Assembly (NCBI RefSeq): GCF_000313135.1
Contig: NW_004457482.1
Coordinates: 5,157 to 16,582 of the forward strand
Reading direction: 5' to 3'
Source of the DNA: Acanthamoeba castellanii str. Neff
Lineage: Eukaryota > Discosea > Longamoebia > Acanthamoebidae
Length of the DNA: 11,426 bases
The notes below the pieces were generated by a model, which had not been told where the DNA came from, did no database searches, and saw nothing but the letters and a program-made list of their open reading frames with translations. How positions within the stretch are numbered: position 1 is the stretch's first letter; each line of letters begins with the position of its first letter. Position numbers and translations under genes: made by a program. Positions 6,928 to 11,426 of this stretch are shown here, piece after piece.

Positions 6928-8550
6928 TCACATGGCAATGAGCTCCTTGAACAAATCGTAGTAGACCCTGCACAAAAAAAGAGACAAAGAATGAAAACCC
7001 AGGGTTGAGATAGCTGGTTGGCGTTCTACAAAGAAATAGAGAGAGAGCGAGTGAGTGTGTACGACATACCAGATGAAGAAATTGTTGAGCGTGGTGGATG
7101 CCACTCGGTATCCCACGCCAGCGAACAAACCTGCCGTCGCTCGCGTAAGAACACACAAACACACAAACAAGACACACACGACACACGACACACGACACAC
7201 GACACACGACACACGACACACGACACACGACACACGCTCACAGGACAGGCCATGTCGGTACCGGTAAGGCCTACTTGGGCGTAGACATCGAGGACGCTGA
7301 GCGGGGAAGGGGACGCAGCGATGTGGGTGTAGATGACATCGAACGGGTTGCTGACGATGGCGCACACCGCCGACGTGACCAGCGACGAAAACAGCACGCC
7401 CGCGACTCGGTGGTACTTGGAGGAGCCAAGAGAATAAATAATTAAGTTTTGAAAACAGATAAATAGATAAATAGATTATAGATAAGAATTGAGACAAGCG
7501 CGTACGCGTTTGATCTTTCGGTCCTTGGCGTAGCCTGGTTCGAGGTAGTTGAAGGAGGCACGCGCGCACTTCTCGAACAGGTGGAACTTGCAGAAGCCCG
7601 CCACCAGCTGACGCAACAGCAGCACCGGAAGCCCCGCGAACAGCCTGACAATATTAAAATATAAATAATAGTTGATACATTTGATATTAAAATAGAAAAG
7701 TAATTTATAAAAAAAATAAGAATACAAAATAAAGCGCATACCCACGGACGCCGGAAAGTCGGATGATCTTGAGCAGGGCGGCGATGAGGCTGGGCGCAAA
7801 CAGCGGATCCGACACGAGTTTGACCTGCTCACCACAATCAACGGCCCGGTCAAACACGCACACGCACACGCGCAACCGCACACGGAAACAGAACTGACGA
7901 CGCGGGAGCAGAGGCAGAGGCGCCGTGAACGAACCTCGCAGGTGTGGAAGGGCGCGAGGAGGAGGGTGGCGACGGTCTCGGCGGTGAGCGAGGCAAAGAG
8001 GTACGTGTTCGACGGACCCCACGGCAGCACGTCGTGCAGCTCCTCCCTCAGCATGTTGTACCCCAGGAATTTGGCACCACCTTATATTATCAAATTACTA
8101 TATTAATTATGCTAATAAATATATTTACTTAAATAATTTTTTTAATTATGCAAATATAATAGCGAAAAGTTAGTCCCCATAAATAATTATTTTTAAGAAT
8201 AAATAATTGAAAAATAATTTATGGGTACCGTGCAAGCTCCAGCCTACGAGGCTGGCGGCGAGGCCGTGCCGGAAGCCCTCGCCCAACGGCAGCCAGCTAC
8301 GGCCCACCTGTGCCCTCACCTTCAGCACATCTGATTCCCAATGGCTCAAATTACTTTCTTGCATTTAAATAAATCGTGACACAGAGGGAGGGAGGGAGTA
8401 CGAACCCAAAGGGAAGGAAGTAACGTGCGAAAGGGCGGCAGTCAGCGCGCCACCCACAGCAGATACCAGATGCTCGCCCATTATGGTTGTCGTTGATTTT
8501 TGCTTTTGTCTCTTGTTGTAGTTTTCGTGCACGAAGGCTGCAACTGTCAT
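6928..8550 (-). CDS. Mitochondrial carrier (SLC25), phosphate-carrier-like, divergent
   Basis: SLC25 proteins move solutes across the mitochondrial inner membrane through six helices in three repeats. Exons (- strand): 8550-8406, 8330-8229, 8080-7935, 7824-7742, 7644-7506, 7415-7262, 7130-7070, 6967-6928; all phases fit, giving 289 residues and a TGA stop, close to the usual 300. Repeat 1 has PLDVLKVR (47-54), a full PxDxxKxR signature created across the intron at 8405-8331. Later come GGAKFLGYNMLREEL and LFAGLPVLLLRQLVAGFCKF, and VCAIVSNPFDVI. These recall the phosphate carrier (SLC25A3/PIC) pattern GxxKFGxYE, GLxPLWxRQIPYxxxKF and CAIVSxPxD. Repeat 2 reads PFHTCEVK (126-133) and repeat 3 PFDVIY (229-234), so the usual acidic/basic pairs are altered. 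ATG at 8550 is preferred (AAG before it); ATG at 8481 (residue 24) is the alternative. Membership of SLC25 is sure; phosphate as substrate is inferred. Confidence 0.83.
7171..7236 (-). repeat. (CGTGTGT)n 7-bp minisatellite in carrier intron
   Basis: On the + strand this is a near-perfect ACACACG tandem of about nine 7-bp units in intron 7261-7131 of the carrier gene; imperfect CA-rich sequence extends it left to about 7150. Confidence 0.9.
8081..8228 (-). other. AT-rich intron of the carrier gene
   Basis: This 148 bp intron is strongly AT-rich, in contrast to the repeat-filled GC-richer introns nearby. It has a GTACCC donor at 8228 and an ATATAAG acceptor at 8081, and joins codons SLHG to GAKF in phase. 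Confidence 0.8.
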
Positions 8551-8624
8551 CTTGGTATGCGTGGCATGCCGAGATGGAATTAATACAAATTAATTACAGA
8601 TAAATTGAAAAAGAAAGGAAGACG
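8551..8624. promoter_or_regulatory. Compact bidirectional promoter, 74 bp
   Basis: The carrier (-, ATG at 8550) and the PH-LRR gene (+, ATG at 8625) are divergent with only 74 bp between start codons. It contains the palindrome GGCATGCC (8563-8570) and an AT-rich core, AATTAATACAAATTAATTAC. Both 5' UTRs and control elements must fit here or inside the genes. If the carrier starts at 8481 instead, the gap is 143 bp. Confidence 0.55.
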
Positions 8625-11426
8625 ATGGATAGGCCGGGCCTGCACTCGGGACCCTCGCTGGAGAGGATTCCTCTGCCGGTCGTCCTCGTAGACACCACCA
8701 AGGTGCGCACTTGGCAAGTTTTTTGATTCCCTTTTAAAACACTCTTTTAATCTTTCCTTTTTGATGTTCCGCGCATCGTAGGAGGGCTTCTTGTTCATCA
8801 GGAAGCACAATGGCGAGTGGAAGAAGTACTGGTTTGTACGTTACCCACCCGCTCCTATGTAATCATTCTTCTTATTATTTTATTTATTGATGAATTGATT
8901 GAAATCATACATATTCGTTCTGGGGGCGTTACCAGGTCCTGGGCCGAACTGCTCTGTGCTACTACCGCCGAGAGAAGGTGCCCCACCCAACGCTGACACG
9001 CGCTACTTTTTTTTGGCCGACGCCACAACCGTCCGCCCCACCGTCATACAGGAATTGCGCCCGGTGGGACAAATCGCGATGGACAACGTGACGCTCGAGT
9101 GCAGGTACGGCGCCGCCACGCTGCAGCCTTTCCACCGCACACGCACGCACCGCACACACGCGCAACGCGCAACGCGACCAACATAACCCGACCCAGGGTG
9201 AATGAGTGGGCGACCAAGTCGGCGGCCTACTGTTTCCAGATAACTCACCCCGAGCGGCCCACCACCTTCCTCGCCTCGGCCACTCTCACCGAGCGGGTAA
9301 CCCTCCGCCACAATAATCACCTTTCCCCACGCATGTGGCCTTACATGTTTTTGCTGACCGCGTGTGTGTCGTGTTGCGCGTGTGTCGTGTCGTTGGTCGT
9401 GTCGTGTCGTGTCGTGGCTTACATTCTAGCTCGAATGGCTCAAGTCCTTGCATAGGGTACCTCTACATCATACGCTGGTTAGCGTTGTTTTTATTATTTC
9501 ATTATTTCATTAAATTTCGCTCTTTTAGGCGCGGCTCATGCAAAAGCCCGAGGCCCCGCCGGCCCCGCCCAAGCTCGATCTCGAGCGGGCGGGCTTCAAG
9601 GACGACGACAGCACCGAGACCGACACGGAGGACGAGCGCGAGGAGGACGACGACCCGGCCACGCTCGCCTCGGCCCTGTCGGCCGCCATTCTGGCCTCGC
9701 CCCCCACATCCCCGCGCATCGAGATGGCACCACCGCTGCTGGGCAGTGTCGACAGCAACACCAGCGTGACGTCATCATCATCGTCATTGTCGACAGCTTC
9801 GTCATTGTCGTCGGCTGCGTCGGCGGGCGCCCCGGGGGTTGGGGCTGCGCAGCTGGCGTCGGCCTTCTCGCTGGCCACGCAGGCGGCCTCCAGCGCCGGA
9901 CCCGCGCCGGCCCTTTTCTCGTCCGCCCAAGCCGCCAAGCTGCACCGACCCCGCACTTTCTCCTTCACCGGTACCACGACACGACATGACCAACGACTCG
10001 ACACACGGACACACGGACACACGGACACACGACGACACGACACACGACACACGACACACATTGATTGATATGTAAAAATTGATATGTGGTTAATATCAAT
10101 GTTTGGTGTGCAGGTGAGAAGCTGATCGTGGCGTACCGGTACATGAAGCAGGGGCTGACGGGCCAGACCTCGCCGCCCTCAGTTATTTACATCCCGAGCA
10201 ACAACATCTACCGCCGCTTCACCTTCAACGTCGCCATCCAGAAGCTCCTCAAGTCCTACCCGTCCCTCAACACGGTACGCGTCTGACCACTTCGGAGCCG
10301 CCTCCTTGAGGAAAACCTCATTTGAATGTGTGCGGCTCACATATCGTCACATGTTGTGTTTTTTTTTATTGGTTTTATTTACTGTGTGCCCACACAGCTC
10401 AACATCACTGATTGCAAGTTCGGTGGAGGTACGAACGTTGCTCGCATGGCAACACGTCGTGAGTTGTGGCGTGAGTTGTGGCGTGTGTGTGTCGTGTGTC
10501 GTGTTGGTAACTAAAACAATTGGGTGGGGCACTATGTGCGAATGCAGACTTCGAGCTGGAGTACATTGAAATCTGCCAAAAGAACCCGTCGCTCACCAAC
10601 CTCGAGTTCCGCAATACTTCCGGTACGGCCAGCTTGCGACTGCGTTTGTATTCTCTTATATTACTAATATATATATATACATATTGATATAATGCTTGAC
10701 GGGGAGACAGGGAAGCGCAACGTGCACGACAGCCTGTTCTCCGTGGTCTCCAAACTGCCCATTCACATTCGCTCGCTCACTTTGGACAACATTCTTTCCA
10801 AGGTCTGTCACACCACCGCACACGCACCACCGCACACATAGCACACAGGGCCACACCTTCGTTCTCCCAATTATAACTGGGCAAAACAGGACGGTGTGTC
10901 GGCAGTGCTGCAGGTGCTGCAGACACGTCAGCAGATCACCAGCATCGACCTCTCCAACAACCCCTTCTACACGCCGCAGGTACCAATCCCAGATCCACGT
11001 CGTGCCTTGCGCGTTCCTCTTCTTCTTCTTGACTCTCTTTTCTTTCTCTCTTTTCATTCTTTTTCTCTGTTCTCGGTCAGATGACGGTCCTGATCAAGTG
11101 CCTGTCGTCGACGTACCTCGAGCACATCAACCTCACCGGCTGCTCGGTGAGCGACGAGCAGGCCTGCCTCCTCTTCGCCGCAGTACGCAACCGTCCACCC
11201 AAATTTCTGTCGGCAACCTCTGACACACACACGCACACGCACACGCACACACACACTACACACAACACACACACACACACACACACACACGACACACACA
11301 CACACACACACACACACACGACACACCTCAGCTGGCGGAGAATCAAACCGGTGGGATCGCTCAATCTGTCGCACAACCACATCTCACGCCCCTCGGTGGA
11401 GCACATCGCGCAGTTCCTGTACGTGT
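8625..11426 (+). CDS. PH-domain and leucine-rich-repeat protein, 3' partial
   Basis: Exons: 8625-8702, 8782-8835, 8936-8977, 9052-9104, 9197-9296, 9430-9456, 9529-9970, 10114-10274, 10398-10428, 10548-10622, 10711-10802, 10890-10979, 11081-11182, 11332 onward. Phases agree up to 11182 (449 residues). Residues 27-118 are a pleckstrin homology domain: EGFLFIRKHNGEWKKYWFVL, then LCYYRREK, AYCFQITHPERPTTFLASAT and the C-terminal helix LEWLKSLHR with its conserved Trp (112). Such domains bind phosphoinositides or proteins at membranes. Residues 131-160 are acidic (KDDDSTETDTEDEREEDDD); to about 260 the chain is Ser/Ala-rich and disordered. From 266 on there are leucine-rich repeats of irregular length: LNITDCKFGG, LTNLEFRNTSG, IRSLTLDNILSKDG, ITSIDLSNNPF, LEHINLTGCSVSDEQ. 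The layout resembles CARMIL-type and other PH-LRR cytoskeletal or signalling proteins, but I cannot assign a named family. The final exon seems to hold a one-base frame break near 11350. Confidence 0.78.
9133..9178 (+). repeat. CACCGCACACGCACG intronic repeat
   Basis: CA/CG-rich repeat in intron 9105-9196 of the PH-LRR gene, of the same sort as at 5556 and 10811 but less regular. Confidence 0.75.
9384..9418 (+). repeat. CGTGT intronic repeat, copy 2
   Basis: Within intron 9297-9429; identical over 35 bp to 6384-6418. Related GTGTGTCGTG sequence extends left to about 9361. Confidence 0.9.
9974..10060 (+). repeat. ACACGGACACACG intronic repeat
   Basis: Starts directly after the GTACC donor at 9971 and consists of GACACGACA and then ACACACGG units, in intron 9971-10113. 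Here the CA-rich strand is the coding strand at the donor side, opposite to the intron at 522. Confidence 0.8.
10446..10505 (+). repeat. GTGTGTCGTG / GAGTTGTGGC intronic repeat
   Basis: Two copies of GTGAGTTGTGGC followed by GTGTGTGTCGTGTGTCGTGTTGG in intron 10429-10547. Confidence 0.75.
10811..10846 (+). repeat. CACCACCGCACACGCAC intronic module, second copy
   Basis: Within intron 10803-10889; 27 bp (10811-10837) identical to 5556-5582 in the MICOS-like gene. Confidence 0.85.
11222..11328 (+). repeat. Long (CA)n microsatellite in the last intron seen
   Basis: About 107 bp of nearly pure CA dinucleotide with scattered G and T interruptions fills intron 11183-11331 and ends at the CACACCTCAG acceptor. 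Such a tract is prone to length variation. Confidence 0.9.

Noticed and set aside
7150..7236. CRISPR-like array of short repeats
   Set aside because: It is a continuous 7-bp minisatellite without spacers, inside a spliceosomal intron of a eukaryotic gene.
9001..9051. Frameshift in the PH domain near the T-run at 9005-9014
   Set aside because: A GT-AG intron (8978-9051) removes this stretch and joins YYRREK to ELRPVGQ in phase, so no frameshift is needed.

Overview
The window looks like nuclear DNA of an Acanthamoeba-type amoebozoan. Exons are GC-rich and CpG-rich. Genes are tightly packed on both strands and cut by many short introns (about 60-150 bp) with GTGCG/GTACG/GTATG donors. Several introns are filled with strand-asymmetric GTGTGCG, CGTGT or ACACACG repeats. 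The genus is an inference from gene style; no rRNA or other marker is present.

Layout. (1) 204-1684, + strand: 3' part of a calcineurin-like metallophosphoesterase, eight exons, with GNHE, THHKP and GHTH motifs. (2) 1791-2951, - strand: a KxDL-type (KXD1/BORC) lysosome-positioning protein with an unusually long acidic tail; it ends tail-to-tail with gene 1. (3) 2952-5018: about 2 kb without an intact gene. It holds a G-rich CpG-rich stretch, then roughly 1.39 kb (3421-4811) almost devoid of CpG that contains a broken protein-kinase gene on the - strand, then an AT-richer leader. (4) 5019-6768, + strand: an eight-exon gene for a probable mitochondrial inner-membrane protein, possibly a MICOS MIC26/27-like subunit, with a His-rich acidic tail. 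(5) 6928-8550, - strand: an eight-exon mitochondrial carrier (SLC25) most like the phosphate carrier group. (6) 8625 to the window end, + strand: a PH-domain plus leucine-rich-repeat protein, 3' end outside the window. Genes 5 and 6 are divergent with only 74 bp between start codons; genes 4 and 5 converge with a 159 bp gap.

The exon models were built by hand by matching GT-AG (one GC-AG) borders and codon phase. For genes 2, 4 and 5 the summed coding lengths are exact multiples of three and end in a stop (296, 325 and 289 residues). The genes do not form one pathway; two of them (4 and 5) concern mitochondria.

The most striking observation is the CpG desert at 3421-4811. It has one CpG in about 1.39 kb, sharp edges, and CpG-rich flanks. 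It overlaps a kinase relic, and an intron repeat there looks like a CG-to-CA decayed form of the CGTGT repeat found in neighbouring introns. This suggests methylation-driven decay of a silenced gene copy or insert.
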